Below, one piece after another: positions 15,345-23,698 of a DNA stretch of 64,000 nucleotides. Numbering within the stretch: the stretch's first letter is position 1; every line of letters begins with the position of its first letter. The stretch comes from Butyricicoccus pullicaecorum DSM 23266. Its GTDB lineage: Bacteria > Bacillota > Clostridia > Oscillospirales > Butyricicoccaceae. The notes beneath the pieces were generated by a model. It made no database searches, was not told where the DNA came from, and saw nothing but the letters and a program-made list of their open reading frames with translations. Both the position numbers and the translations under genes were made by a program. The stretch is taken from contig NZ_FUXW01000009.1 of assembly GCF_900167005.1 (NCBI RefSeq), positions 22,992-86,991 on the forward strand, written 5' to 3'.

Positions 15345-16694
15345 ATGGATATGGATCAACTGGCGGTCTTGGTCAGCGACATCAGCGGCTTTGTGTGGAA
15401 CAATCTGCTCCTGTACCTTCTGGTGCTGACCGGTGTACTGTTCTCCATTCGTACGCGTTTTGTGCAGGTACGCCATCTGGGTACCGGCTTCAAGCGCATG
15501 TTCGGCTCGTTCAGCCTGAACGGCAAGAAGGCTGACCACGAGGGCATGAGCTCGTTCCAGGCACTGACTACCGCGATTGCGGCACAGGTTGGTACCGGTA
15601 ACATCACCGGCTGTGCAACCGCGCTGGCATCGGGCGGCCCGGGCGCAATCTTCTGGATGTGGCTGTCGGCATTCTTCGGCATGTCCACCATCTACGGCGA
15701 GGCCGTGCTGGCACAGAAGTATAAGACGGTCGGCGAGGACGGTCACGTGACCGGCGGCCCGATCTACTACATCAAGGCACGCTTCAAGGGCGGCTTCGGC
15801 ACCTTTCTGGCCGGTTTCTTCTCCATCGCGATCATTTTCGCACTGGGCTTTGCCGGCAACATGGTACAGTCCAACTCGATCGGCGACTCGTTCCACAACG
15901 CATTCGGCATCAGCCCGCTGATCGTCGGCGTCATCTGTGCAGCGATTGCGGCATTCATCTTCCTCGGCGGCGTCAAGCGCATCGCATCGGTCACCGAGAA
16001 GCTGGTTCCGGTTATGGCACTGTTCTACATCCTCGGCTGCACCGTGATTCTGGTCATCAACCACGCAGCACTGATTGAGTCGATCAAGTCCATCTTCATC
16101 GGCGCATTTCAGCCGCAGGCGCTGGCAGGCGGTATCGCAGGTGTGACCGTCAAGGAGGCAATGCGCTACGGTGTTGCACGCGGCCTGTTCTCGAACGAGG
16201 CTGGTATGGGTTCCACCCCGCACGCACACGCACTGGCAAAGGTTAAGAAGCCGCAGGATCAGGGCATCATCGCAATGGTCGGCGTGTTCATCGATACCTT
16301 CATCATCCTGACCCTGACCGCTCTGGTTATCCTGACCTCGGGCGCTCTGTCCACCGGCGCAACCGGTTCGGTTCTGGCACAGACCGCATTCAATCAGGCG
16401 TTCGGCCAGTTCGGCAGCGTATTTATTGCAATCTGCATGCTGTTTTTCGCGTTCTCGACCATCATCGGCTGGTATTTCTTCGGTGAGGTCAATGTTAAGG
16501 CTCTGTTTGGTAAGAAAGCAGTCAAGATTTACGCGGCATTGGTTGTTGTATGTGTTATCCTGGGCTCTAGCCTGAAGGTTGACCTGGTTTGGAACCTGTC
16601 CGACCTGTTTAATGGTCTGATGGTATTCCCGAACCTGATTGCACTGATTGCACTGTCGGGCGTGGTTGCGAAGATGTCCCACGAGGATCACTAA
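15345..16694 (+). CDS. Alanine/glycine:cation symporter (AGCS family)
   Basis: 449 residues, about ten to eleven membrane segments. AGCS hallmarks are present: QALTTAIAAQVGTGNITGCATALASGGPGAIFWMW (residues about 66-100), the family consensus block; and GVARGLFSNEAGMGSTPHAHALA near residue 280. It imports glycine or alanine with sodium or protons. Ribosome binding site AAAAGGGG lies 9 bases before the ATG at 15345. Its leader carries a tandem glycine riboswitch, which points to glycine as a substrate. Convergent to the serine dehydratase genes across repeat E3. Confidence 0.92.
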   Translation: MDMDQLAVLVSDISGFVWNNLLLYLLVLTGVLFSIRTRFVQVRHLGTGFKRMFGSFSLNGKKADHEGMSSFQALTTAIAAQVGTGNITGCATALASGGPGAIFWMWLSAFFGMSTIYGEAVLAQKYKTVGEDGHVTGGPIYYIKARFKGGFGTFLAGFFSIAIIFALGFAGNMVQSNSIGDSFHNAFGISPLIVGVICAAIAAFIFLGGVKRIASVTEKLVPVMALFYILGCTVILVINHAALIESIKSIFIGAFQPQALAGGIAGVTVKEAMRYGVARGLFSNEAGMGSTPHAHALAKVKKPQDQGIIAMVGVFIDTFIILTLTALVILTSGALSTGATGSVLAQTAFNQAFGQFGSVFIAICMLFFAFSTIIGWYFFGEVNVKALFGKKAVKIYAALVVVCVILGSSLKVDLVWNLSDLFNGLMVFPNLIALIALSGVVAKMSHEDH

Positions 16695-16699
16695 AACAA

Positions 16700-17177
16700 G
16701 CACCGCACCCAATATTAAAGCTTTCGCCAGCCTTTCTCGAACCTTGCGGAACGAGAAAAGGCCCCTGTGGGGCGTTTTCCCGCAAGGCTGTGGCCGACTC
16801 GTTCGGCCAAGGCCCTAACACGCGGGCACTGTTGCCCTGAGCCGCGCTCCGCAGAGCGCGGAATCCCCTTTTGATTTTCGCTCTGCGAAAATCAACCAAA
16901 AAAGAATAAAAAAGCGCCGTCCGCAGACGGCGCAATTCTCTGGAAAGACCACCCGATTGGGTGGTCTTTCCTTTTTTGTTTGTTTTAGTTGAAACCCGGG
17001 GCGGACACCGGGTTTCAAAAAGAGAGTTTCGGACTCTAGCACTCATTTTATCCGCGCACAGCGCGGGAATGAGGATAGTGACCTACGGGCCGGAGTCCGA
17101 CTCAGGGCTCTGCCCTGAGAACCCGCAAACCTTTGAAAAGGTTTGATCCAAACTTCATTTCGCCTGCGGGCGGGATT
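16700..17177. repeat. Modular palindromic intergenic element, copy E3 (longest copy)
   Basis: Occupies nearly the whole 492-base gap between two convergent genes. Left end GCACCGCACCCA. The A-module is interrupted by extra GC-rich hairpins (16740-16835). It then has stem GCGCTC-CGCA-GAGCGC, GATTTTCGC hairpin, GCGCCGTC-CGCA-GACGGCGC, and the central stem GGAAAGACCACCC / GGGTGGTCTTTCC with a T run (about 16941-16977). The right arm has the GAAACCC hairpin and a 60-base module (17035-17098) that recurs inverted in E8. It then has CTCAGGGCTCTGCCCTGAG and GGTTTGATCCAAACTTC, with the alternative outer end CGCCTGCGGGCGGGATT. Confidence 0.85.
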
Positions 17178-17186
17178 AGGCGGGAG

Positions 17187-18062
17187 TTATGCGCCGAAAA
17201 TCTCCTCTTTCAGTCGAATACCGGTCGGGGTAGTTGCCAGACCGCCCTGAGCGGTCTCCTTGAGAGCGCACGGCATAGAATCACCGACTTCACGCATGGC
17301 ATCAATGACTTCATCCACCGGAATGACACTCTTGATACCCGCCAAAGCCATTTCTGCCGCAGCGAATGCGCAGGCTACGCCGCCCGCGTTGCGCTTGATG
17401 CACGGAACCTCGACCAGACCGGCGATCGGGTCGCAGACCAGACCGAGCTGGTTCTTGATGGCGATGGCGCAGGCATGTGCGCACATTTCCGGCGTACCGC
17501 CAGACATCTCGACCATAGCCGCCGCAGCCATTGCCGCTGCGCTGCCGCACTCGGCCTGACAGCCGCCCTGTGCGCCTGCGATGGATGCACGGTCAGCGAT
17601 GACCATGCCGAATGCACCGGCGGTGAACAGTGCCATAACGGCGGTCTCCTCGGGCATGTCGCGGTCTTCCATCAGCGACAGGATGGTGCCGGGCAGAATG
17701 CCGCACGAACCGGCCGTCGGTGCAGCGACGATCTTGCCCATCGCCGCGTTATATTCGGATACCGCAATCGCGCGGGTGAGTGCCTGGGTGAAGAAACTGC
17801 CGCACAGGCCGCCGCCCTGGGCGTACTGCTGCATCTTGTAGGCGTCGCCGCCGGTCAGACCGCTCGTAGACTTGAGATCCTTGTCGACACCGGCCTGGAC
17901 AGCCTCCTGCATGACGTGCAGATTGTCCTGCATCTTGCGGAACAGCTCGTCCTTGGGGGTCTCGGTCTGCACGGACTGGTCAGCCAGTACCAGCTCGGAG
18001 ATCGTGCAGCCCTTTTCCTGTGCCGCATCGACCAGCGACTGAATGGAATGATATTCAAGCAT
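17187..18062 (-). CDS. sdaAA: L-serine ammonia-lyase, iron-sulfur-dependent, alpha subunit
   Basis: 291 residues. With the beta subunit it converts L-serine to pyruvate and ammonia. Conserved alpha-subunit blocks: SGLTGGDAYKMQ, AAPTAGSCGILPG (first cluster cysteine region), GAQGGCQAECGSAAAMAAAAMVEMSGGTPEMCAHACAIAIKN, and GLVCDPIAGLVEVPCIKRNAGG, which together supply the cysteines for the [4Fe-4S] cluster. Oxygen-labile, as expected in an anaerobe. It begins 14 bases after the beta-subunit stop and forms a two-gene operon in the usual Gram-positive order sdaAB-sdaAA. Confidence 0.95.
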   Translation of the reverse strand: MLEYHSIQSLVDAAQEKGCTISELVLADQSVQTETPKDELFRKMQDNLHVMQEAVQAGVDKDLKSTSGLTGGDAYKMQQYAQGGGLCGSFFTQALTRAIAVSEYNAAMGKIVAAPTAGSCGILPGTILSLMEDRDMPEETAVMALFTAGAFGMVIADRASIAGAQGGCQAECGSAAAMAAAAMVEMSGGTPEMCAHACAIAIKNQLGLVCDPIAGLVEVPCIKRNAGGVACAFAAAEMALAGIKSVIPVDEVIDAMREVGDSMPCALKETAQGGLATTPTGIRLKEEIFGA

Positions 18063-18076
18063 GGGAAATTTCCTCC

Positions 18077-18736
18077 TTAAATGGCGCGGACGAGTACAAC
18101 GCCCGTGATGTGGGGCAGCTCACGCAGCCAGCTGATCATCTTGTCGGATACGTCGCCGTCGACCTCGATGGTCATGACGGCCTCGCCGCCCTTCTGCGGA
18201 CGGGACAGGCGGAAATTGCCAATGTTCGCGCCCGAGTAGGCCATGGTGTTGGTGACGGCAGCGATGACGCCCGGGGTGTCCTGATGCAGGACGATGAGGG
18301 TATTGTACTGTCCGGTGAACTGGACTTCCAGACCGTTGATGTTGGTGACGATGATGTTGCCGCCGCCGATGGACGCGCCGACCACGCGGCAGGTGCCGCC
18401 CTTTTCGCCGGTCAGTTCCAGAATTGCGGTGTTGGGATGGGCGCCGGGGATGGAAGTCTGGTAGAATTCGTAGGTCAGTCCCTCCTCGCCAGCGAGCTCG
18501 AGCGCGTGGCGCAGACGGGCATCGTAGGTATGCATGTCCAGAATGCCCGCGATAATGGCCTTGTCGGTGCCGTGACCGCGGTAGGTCTGGGCGAACGAGC
18601 CGCACAGGCCGATGCGTGCCTTGACCGGACGGTCGCCGAGGATTTTACGGGTGACGCGGCCCAGACGGCACGCACCCGCGGTGTGTGAGCTGGAAGGGCC
18701 GATCATAACCGGCCCGATGATATCAAATACTTGCAT
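18077..18736 (-). CDS. sdaAB: L-serine ammonia-lyase, iron-sulfur-dependent, beta subunit
   Basis: 219 residues. The N-terminal FDIIGPVMIGPSSSHTAGACRLG block is the family signature. The C-terminal 80 residues form an ACT domain (NTLIVLHQDTPGVIAAVTNTMAYSGANIGNFRLSR), the regulatory serine-binding fold in these enzymes. First gene of the operon; an AAAGGAG site precedes the ATG at 18736 and an extended -10 promoter lies about 50 bases upstream. Partner of the alpha subunit directly downstream. Confidence 0.95.
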   Translation of the reverse strand: MQVFDIIGPVMIGPSSSHTAGACRLGRVTRKILGDRPVKARIGLCGSFAQTYRGHGTDKAIIAGILDMHTYDARLRHALELAGEEGLTYEFYQTSIPGAHPNTAILELTGEKGGTCRVVGASIGGGNIIVTNINGLEVQFTGQYNTLIVLHQDTPGVIAAVTNTMAYSGANIGNFRLSRPQKGGEAVMTIEVDGDVSDKMISWLRELPHITGVVLVRAI

Positions 18737-18788
18737 ACTATGCTCCTTTGTGCAAAACAGGTGAATTGCCGGAAGATCTCATGGTCTT

Positions 18789-18797
18789 AGTATATCA
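18789..18797 (-). promoter_or_regulatory. Extended -10 promoter of sdaAB-sdaAA
   Basis: Minus strand TGATATACT (-10 hexamer TATACT at 18789-18794), no strong -35. Confidence 0.5.
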
Positions 18798-18848
18798 CAC
18801 CGACCGGCGGCAAAACAGTATAGATGCGGTCAAAACGGTGGGAAACAC

Positions 18849-18878
18849 AAAAAAGTGAGGACGGGGCCTCACTTTTTT
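18849..18878 (-). terminator. Terminator of the symporter gene (symmetrical)
   Basis: A6-GTGAGG / CCTCAC-T6 stem (18849-18860, 18867-18878) with a six-base loop. It lies after the minus-strand symporter stop and insulates the sda promoter. Confidence 0.85.
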
Positions 18879-18894
18879 GCAGCCCGACCGGCTG

Positions 18895-20103
18895 TTACTT
18901 CTTAATCCACTTTTTGTAGATGGTGTCTACAATCACGCCGATGGCGTTGTCGCCCGAGACGTTGCAGGCGGTGCCGAAGGAGTCCTGAGTGATGTAGAGT
19001 GCAACCATGATGGCGCAGATGGGGCCTTCGGGGTCACCGAGCTCGGTGCCGAAGATCATGTACAGGAAGGGCAGAGCGGTCATGATCGAGCCGCCGGGTG
19101 CACCGGGGGATGCGATCATGGCAATACCCAGGGTTGCGATGAAAGGAACGACGGTTGCCAGACTAATCGGAATCTGGTTCATCAGGCAGACCGCGGTCGC
19201 ACAGGCGGTAATGGTAATCATGGAACCTGCCATGTGGATGTTGGCGCACAGCGGCACGACGAAGTTGCGAATCTCGGAGGATACGCCGTCAGCCTCCGCA
19301 CACTGGAGGTTGACCGGGATGGTTGCCGCAGAGGACTGGGTACCGAGTGCGGTGGTGCAGCCGGGGATCTGGTTGCGGATGAGCTTCAAGGGGTTCTTGT
19401 GGCTGACAGCACCTGCGATGCAGAACTGAACGGTGATGCAGATGAGGTGCATGATGATAACGACCAGGAATACCTTCCACAGGATGCCCAGAATGACGAA
19501 GGTCTTGCCCGAACGGGTCATATCCACGAAGGTACCGCAGATGTAGAGCGGCAGCAGGGGAACGATGGCGACGTGGAGCACCTTGTCGATGATGGCCGAG
19601 AAGTCGTGGAAACCGTTATAGAGCGAGTTGCCGATCTGCTTGCCGCGCATGGAGGACATGCACAGGCCGAGGATGAAGGCCAGCAGGACGGCGGCGAGGG
19701 TGTCCAGAATGGGTTCGATGGCGATGGTCAGATAGGGCGAGAGCGAGTTGCCAGCGGTATCGGCGATCTGCTCGAGCGCGTCCGCGCTCATAAAGGAGGG
19801 GAACAGAGTGCTCGAAACCAGGTAAGAGCACGAGCCTGCGATGAGGGTGGAGGCGTAAGCCAGGCCGGCGGTGACCAGCAGCAGCTTGCCCGCGCCCTGC
19901 GACAGGTCGGCAATACCCATGGTGACGTAAGCCAGGATCATCAGCGGGATGACGAACTTTAAGAATAGGCTGAACAGCGACGAAGCGGTGACGACCAGAC
20001 GGGCAATGACTTCGGGCACGAACGGCTGGCCGAGCAGAATACCTAAAATGATGCCGATGATGAGCTTGGGCACCAGCCCGAGCTTTCTTTTTTGTTTCTC
20101 CAT
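18895..20103 (-). CDS. Dicarboxylate/amino acid:cation symporter (DAACS family)
   Basis: 402 residues from 20103 (MEKQKRKLGL); the longer frame has no site. Eight or so membrane segments and family blocks: KFVIPLMILAYVTMGIADL, the serine-rich GTQSSAATIPVNLQCAE hairpin loop (about residue 280), VPLCANIHMAGSMITITACA and IASPGAPGGSIMTALPFL, the conserved helical hairpin that forms the substrate and sodium site in GltPh-like carriers. Imports aspartate/glutamate, serine/threonine or a C4-acid. The location next to serine dehydratase and opposite a glycine transporter makes serine uptake attractive, but that is inference. Confidence 0.88.
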   Translation of the reverse strand: MEKQKRKLGLVPKLIIGIILGILLGQPFVPEVIARLVVTASSLFSLFLKFVIPLMILAYVTMGIADLSQGAGKLLLVTAGLAYASTLIAGSCSYLVSSTLFPSFMSADALEQIADTAGNSLSPYLTIAIEPILDTLAAVLLAFILGLCMSSMRGKQIGNSLYNGFHDFSAIIDKVLHVAIVPLLPLYICGTFVDMTRSGKTFVILGILWKVFLVVIIMHLICITVQFCIAGAVSHKNPLKLIRNQIPGCTTALGTQSSAATIPVNLQCAEADGVSSEIRNFVVPLCANIHMAGSMITITACATAVCLMNQIPISLATVVPFIATLGIAMIASPGAPGGSIMTALPFLYMIFGTELGDPEGPICAIMVALYITQDSFGTACNVSGDNAIGVIVDTIYKKWIKK

Positions 20104-20171
20104 AAAAGAAACCCCCGTAAATGTTATATTTTCCTGACCGGATAGACACACCAGCCGGATTTAGTATCCAT

Positions 20172-20200
20172 ATTATAGCGACTGTACCCAAGGTGCGCAA
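20172..20200 (-). promoter_or_regulatory. Promoter of DAACS symporter gene
   Basis: Minus strand TTGCGC (20195-20200), 17-base spacer, TATAAT (20172-20177), about 70 bases before the start codon. Confidence 0.65.
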
Positions 20201-20986
20201 GATGGGCGGCTGTGTCCGCCTAAGACGGAAAAAATTTCTAAAATCCATGAAAAGCACAAAAGTGGAACGGTAAAGTAACCGAAAAAACGCACGAAGCGTG
20301 TAAAATCCATGTAAAAAATCGAATGAAAAATAGCAGTTTCAACAAAGCATTTTACGTTTGATTGTGCAGTTTAGCTGATAAAATGTGTGACATTTGCGGG
20401 GGTATGTGCGAAAAATTCTGTGTTTTAGTCAGAAAAAATCCTGATGCGGTAAAATACGGGAAAAACCGGATTCGTGTAACCGCACAGCGGGCGAAAATCC
20501 GGGTACAATCATATTGTATATGATTTGCATTTTTGGGCGGATTTACCGCGAAAGACAGAAACAGACAGGGCACCTGCCGTGGGAAATCGAACGACCGGGC
20601 GCACATACCGGACAAGAGTACCCTTGTGCACCTGACGGCACAAGGGAAGGTCTTGCACAAACTGCCCGAAAATGCAAGTTCTGACAGAGAGAAATTCATT
20701 ATACTGCACACAAAACCAGATCATTTGTTCGAAAACCGTCGTTTCCGATGTTTCCCCGACCCGTCGGCAGCCGGAAAGTATGGGAAGCAGCCTGCGGCTG
20801 CAAGGCATTCTGTGTGCCCCTGCAATGCACACGAAATGCCTGCGCGGGCGGGGTGTTTGACAGACACCCCACCGCCATCTTATCGACCTTTCGGCTGTCC
20901 GACCGTTGTCAATAGCTACCTCGCTTCACAATCGCCAAAAAAAACGGCAAAGAATTGTACATCTGTCCAAACGCCCAGCCCTGCCC
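20201..20986. other. Long intergenic region upstream of nrdD, contents unexplained
   Basis: About 790 bases between the symporter promoter and the nrdD promoter. The left half is markedly more AT-rich than the flanking genes. It holds a short palindrome CATATTGTATATG (about 20511-20523) and a hairpin GGGTGT/ACACCC around 20855. A 170-codon frame at 20533 has no ribosome binding site and an unnatural composition and is not accepted. No tRNA, 6S, SRP, RNase P or tmRNA signature was recognised. Confidence 0.5.
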
Positions 20987-21015
20987 TTGACAATCTTCGC
21001 CCGGAGGGCTATATT
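20987..21015 (+). promoter_or_regulatory. Strong promoter of the nrdD operon
   Basis: Perfect TTGACA (20987-20992), 17-base spacer, TATATT (21010-21015). Predicted start of transcription is near 21022, leaving a leader of about 110 bases that carries the DnaA-box-like sites. Confidence 0.8.
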
Positions 21016-21060
21016 ATTAAGTGCATCGAATCAGACCCCTACTAGATATGGTGCAGATAC

Positions 21061-21101
21061 TTATCCACAACAACAAAAAGTTGTGCACAGATTTATACAC
21101 A
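21061..21101 (+). promoter_or_regulatory. Cluster of DnaA-box-like 9-mers in the nrdD leader
   Basis: TTATCCACA (21061-21069) is a perfect DnaA box. TTATACACA (21093-21101) also fits TTATNCACA. TTGTGCACA (21081-21089) differs at one position. A CACAAC / GTTGTG inverted repeat lies between. All sit downstream of the predicted transcription start, so bound DnaA would block elongation or initiation. DnaA control of ribonucleotide reductase is known for E. coli nrdAB; here it is inferred. Confidence 0.55.
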
Positions 21102-21134
21102 GGCTGCAAACCTGGGAAGGAGATCCCTTTTTAC

Positions 21135-23453
21135 ATGATAGCTCAGATCATCAAACGAGACGGCCGTCAGTCGGCCTTTGAACTGGATAAAATTACAAAC
21201 GCGATCTTTCAGGCCGCGCAGGCCTCGGGCGGTCACGATTACCAGATGGCCGAGACCCTGGCACGCCAGGTCGAGCAAAACCTGGAACAGGCGCTGTCCG
21301 GCGAGATTCCGACCGTCGAGCAGATCCAGGACGAGGTCGAGCGTGTCCTGGTCGAAACCGGCCATGCACGCACGGCAAAGCGGTACATCCTGTACCGTAA
21401 CGAGCGCACCCGCGTGCGTGAGATGAATACCCGTCTGATGAAAGTTTATGAGGATCTGACTTTCAAGTCCTCGCTCGAGAACAACGTAAAGCGCGAGAAC
21501 GCCAACATCGACGGCGATACCGCGATGGGTACCATGCTCAAGTACGGCTCGGAGGGCGCGAAGCAGTTCTACGAGATGTTCATTCTCGACCCGGAGCACG
21601 CACGCGCACACCGCGAAGGCGACATCCACATCCACGACCTGGATTTCCTCACCCTGACCACCACCTGCTGCCAGATCGATCTGCTCAAGCTGTTCCAGGG
21701 CGGTTTTTCGACCGGTCACGGCTTCCTGCGTGAGCCGAACGACATCCGCTCGTACTCTGCACTGGCGTGCATCGCGCTCCAGTCCAACCAGAACGACCAG
21801 CACGGCGGTCAGTCCATCCCGAATTTCGATTACTCCATGGCGCCCGGCGTCAAGAAGACCTTCCGCCGCGCGTTCACCGATAACCTGACCAAGGCCATCG
21901 AGATTTACCTCGAGCAGGAGGACGGCGAGCTGCTGAGCAAGTCGATCGTGAAGAACGCTGAGCGCGAGACCGGTGAGATTGCGGTCTTTGCCGATGGCAA
22001 CGGCTTCGACGAGGCGGTCGAGCGTCTGCTGTGCGACCACACCGACGAGCGCACCGCGGCCAAGATCATGCGCTTTACCCGCAAGTACGCGGTCAAGGAA
22101 ACCCGCCGCAATACCTATCAGGCCATGGAAGCACTGGTGCACAACCTCAATACCATGCATTCGCGTGCAGGCGCACAGGTGCCGTTTACTTCGCTCAACT
22201 ACGGTACCGACACCTCGCCCGAAGGCCGTCTGGTCATGGAATGCCTGATGAAGGCAACCGAGGCAGGCCTGGGCAACGGCGAGACCTCGATCTTCCCGAT
22301 TCACATTTTCAAGGTCAAGGAGGGCGTCAACTACAACCCCGGCGAGCCCAACTACGACCTGTTTAAGCTGGCCATGCGCGTATCGGCAAAGCGCATGTTC
22401 CCGAACTTCTCGTTCCTCGACGCACCGTTCAACGCGCAGTACTATAAGCCCGGCCACCCCGAGACCGAGGCAACTTACATGGGCTGCCGTACCCGCGTGG
22501 TGGGCAACGTGTTCGACCCGACCCGCGAGATCGTAAACGGCCGCGGCAACCTGAGCTTTACGTCCATCAACCTGCCGCGCATTGCGATTTTGAGCAAGGG
22601 CGATATCGACTGGTTCTTTGAGGACCTCGACCGCAAGATCGACCTTGTCATCGACCAGCTGCTTGCCCGTCTGCGCATCCAGAGCCAGAAGAAGGTCAGA
22701 AACTATCCCTTCCTCATGGGTCAGGGCGTGTGGATTGACTCGGAGAAGCTGGGCCCGGACGACAGCGTGGGCGAGGTATTAAAGCACGGCAGCCTGACCT
22801 GCGGCTTTATCGGCCTTGCAGAGACGCTCAAGGCGCTCATCGGTGTACATCACGGCGAGAGCGACGAGGCACAGGAACTCGGCCTCAAGATCGTATCGCA
22901 CATGCGTGAGCGCATGGATCAGGCGGCACAGCAGTACCACCTGAACTTCACTTTGATTGCAACCCCGGCAGAGGGTCTGTCCGGCCGCTTCGTGCGCATG
23001 GATCGTGCGCGTTTTGGCGAGATTCCGGGCGTAACCGACCGCGAATACTATACCAACTCATTCCACGTGCCGGTATATTATCCGATTTCTGCCTTTGAGA
23101 AGATTCGCCGCGAGGCACCGTACCACGCGCTGACCAACGGCGGACATATCAGCTACATCGAGCTCGACGGTGACCCGACCCAGAACCTCGAGGCGTTTGA
23201 GACGGTAGTCCGCGCCATGAAGGAAGCAGGCATGGGCTACGGCGCCATCAACCACCCCATCGACCGTGACCCCATCTGCGGCTATACCGGCATCATCGGT
23301 GATGTCTGCCCGCGCTGCGGCCGCCGTGAGGGCGAGGGCGTACCGCTCGAGAAGCTGCAGAAGCTTGGCATGTACAAGCACCTCAACTGGTCTACCCTGG
23401 GCTATCCGGGCGACCCGAACGAGGAACACGACCGCGTTGTAAACCCGCTTTGA
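21135..23453 (+). CDS. nrdD: Anaerobic (class III) ribonucleoside-triphosphate reductase, catalytic chain lacking the usual glycyl-radical loop
   Basis: 772 residues from 21135 (MIAQIIKRDG), with AAGGAG 12 bases upstream. An ATP-cone (residues about 1-90) precedes the ten-stranded reductase barrel: NANIDGDTAMGTMLKYGSEG, EGDIHIHDLDFLTLTTTCCQ, HGGQSIPNFDYSMAPGVKK, AGLGNGETSIFPIHIFKVKEG. Near the end, ICGYTGIIGDVCPRCGRREGEG is the usual cysteine-rich segment. Standard clostridial NrdD would then continue with RIRRITGYLVG, the radical glycine loop. Here it instead ends in a different 30-residue tail (LGYPGDPNEEHDRVVNPL), and the radical loop is on the next ORF. With that partner it would reduce NTPs to dNTPs under anaerobic conditions. 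Confidence 0.92.
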   Translation: MIAQIIKRDGRQSAFELDKITNAIFQAAQASGGHDYQMAETLARQVEQNLEQALSGEIPTVEQIQDEVERVLVETGHARTAKRYILYRNERTRVREMNTRLMKVYEDLTFKSSLENNVKRENANIDGDTAMGTMLKYGSEGAKQFYEMFILDPEHARAHREGDIHIHDLDFLTLTTTCCQIDLLKLFQGGFSTGHGFLREPNDIRSYSALACIALQSNQNDQHGGQSIPNFDYSMAPGVKKTFRRAFTDNLTKAIEIYLEQEDGELLSKSIVKNAERETGEIAVFADGNGFDEAVERLLCDHTDERTAAKIMRFTRKYAVKETRRNTYQAMEALVHNLNTMHSRAGAQVPFTSLNYGTDTSPEGRLVMECLMKATEAGLGNGETSIFPIHIFKVKEGVNYNPGEPNYDLFKLAMRVSAKRMFPNFSFLDAPFNAQYYKPGHPETEATYMGCRTRVVGNVFDPTREIVNGRGNLSFTSINLPRIAILSKGDIDWFFEDLDRKIDLVIDQLLARLRIQSQKKVRNYPFLMGQGVWIDSEKLGPDDSVGEVLKHGSLTCGFIGLAETLKALIGVHHGESDEAQELGLKIVSHMRERMDQAAQQYHLNFTLIATPAEGLSGRFVRMDRARFGEIPGVTDREYYTNSFHVPVYYPISAFEKIRREAPYHALTNGGHISYIELDGDPTQNLEAFETVVRAMKEAGMGYGAINHPIDRDPICGYTGIIGDVCPRCGRREGEGVPLEKLQKLGMYKHLNWSTLGYPGDPNEEHDRVVNPL

Positions 23454-23489
23454 TTTTTGATATCAGGTTTGAACATAGGAGGAAGAATG

Positions 23490-23693
23490 ATGACTAAGGA
23501 ATTCAACGTAACCGAAGTAAATGGTGTTCCGGTTGTTGGCGAGGGTGTTGGCTTTGAGCGTATCCGCCGCATTACCGGTTATCTGGTAGGTACCCTCGAC
23601 CGCTTCAACAACGGCAAGCGCGCAGAGGAGCACGACCGCGTAAAGCATGGCGTATCCTGCTGCTCGTTAAGCGATAACACCCGTTCGGCATAA
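23490..23693 (+). CDS. Stand-alone glycyl-radical domain of NrdD (split class III reductase)
   Basis: 67 residues starting at 23490 (MTKEFNVTEV), 7 bases after a perfect AGGAGG; an ATG at 23487 is only 4 bases away. Residues 24-53 (ERIRRITGYLVG, then TLDRFNNGKRAEEHDRVKH) match the C-terminal radical loop of ordinary NrdD, including the RxxGY glycine that carries the radical. It is in the same frame as nrdD, separated by one TGA and 12 codons. Its own strong ribosome binding site argues for separate translation rather than read-through. It probably docks on NrdD much as GrcA/YfiD replaces a damaged loop in pyruvate formate-lyase. A CC-containing tail (GVSCCSLSDNTRSA) ends the protein. Confidence 0.85.
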   Translation: MTKEFNVTEVNGVPVVGEGVGFERIRRITGYLVGTLDRFNNGKRAEEHDRVKHGVSCCSLSDNTRSA

Positions 23694-23698
23694 GCACC

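Noticed and set aside
15160..15429. Small frame between the riboswitch and the AGCS gene
   Set aside because: Overlaps the true start of the transporter, has no ribosome binding site, and lies in the riboswitch leader.
20533..21045. 170-codon open frame upstream of nrdD
   Set aside because: No ribosome binding site, odd composition, overlaps the nrdD promoter and DnaA-box leader.
21061..21101. Chromosomal replication origin
   Set aside because: Two or three DnaA boxes only, no AT-rich unwinding repeat array, and no dnaA, dnaN, rpmH, parA or gidA nearby.
23451..23492. Selenocysteine or stop-codon read-through joining nrdD to the radical ORF
   Set aside because: The two are in the same frame, but a strong AGGAGG sits at the right distance before an ATG of the second ORF and no selenocysteine-type hairpin was seen. 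Independent translation is simpler.
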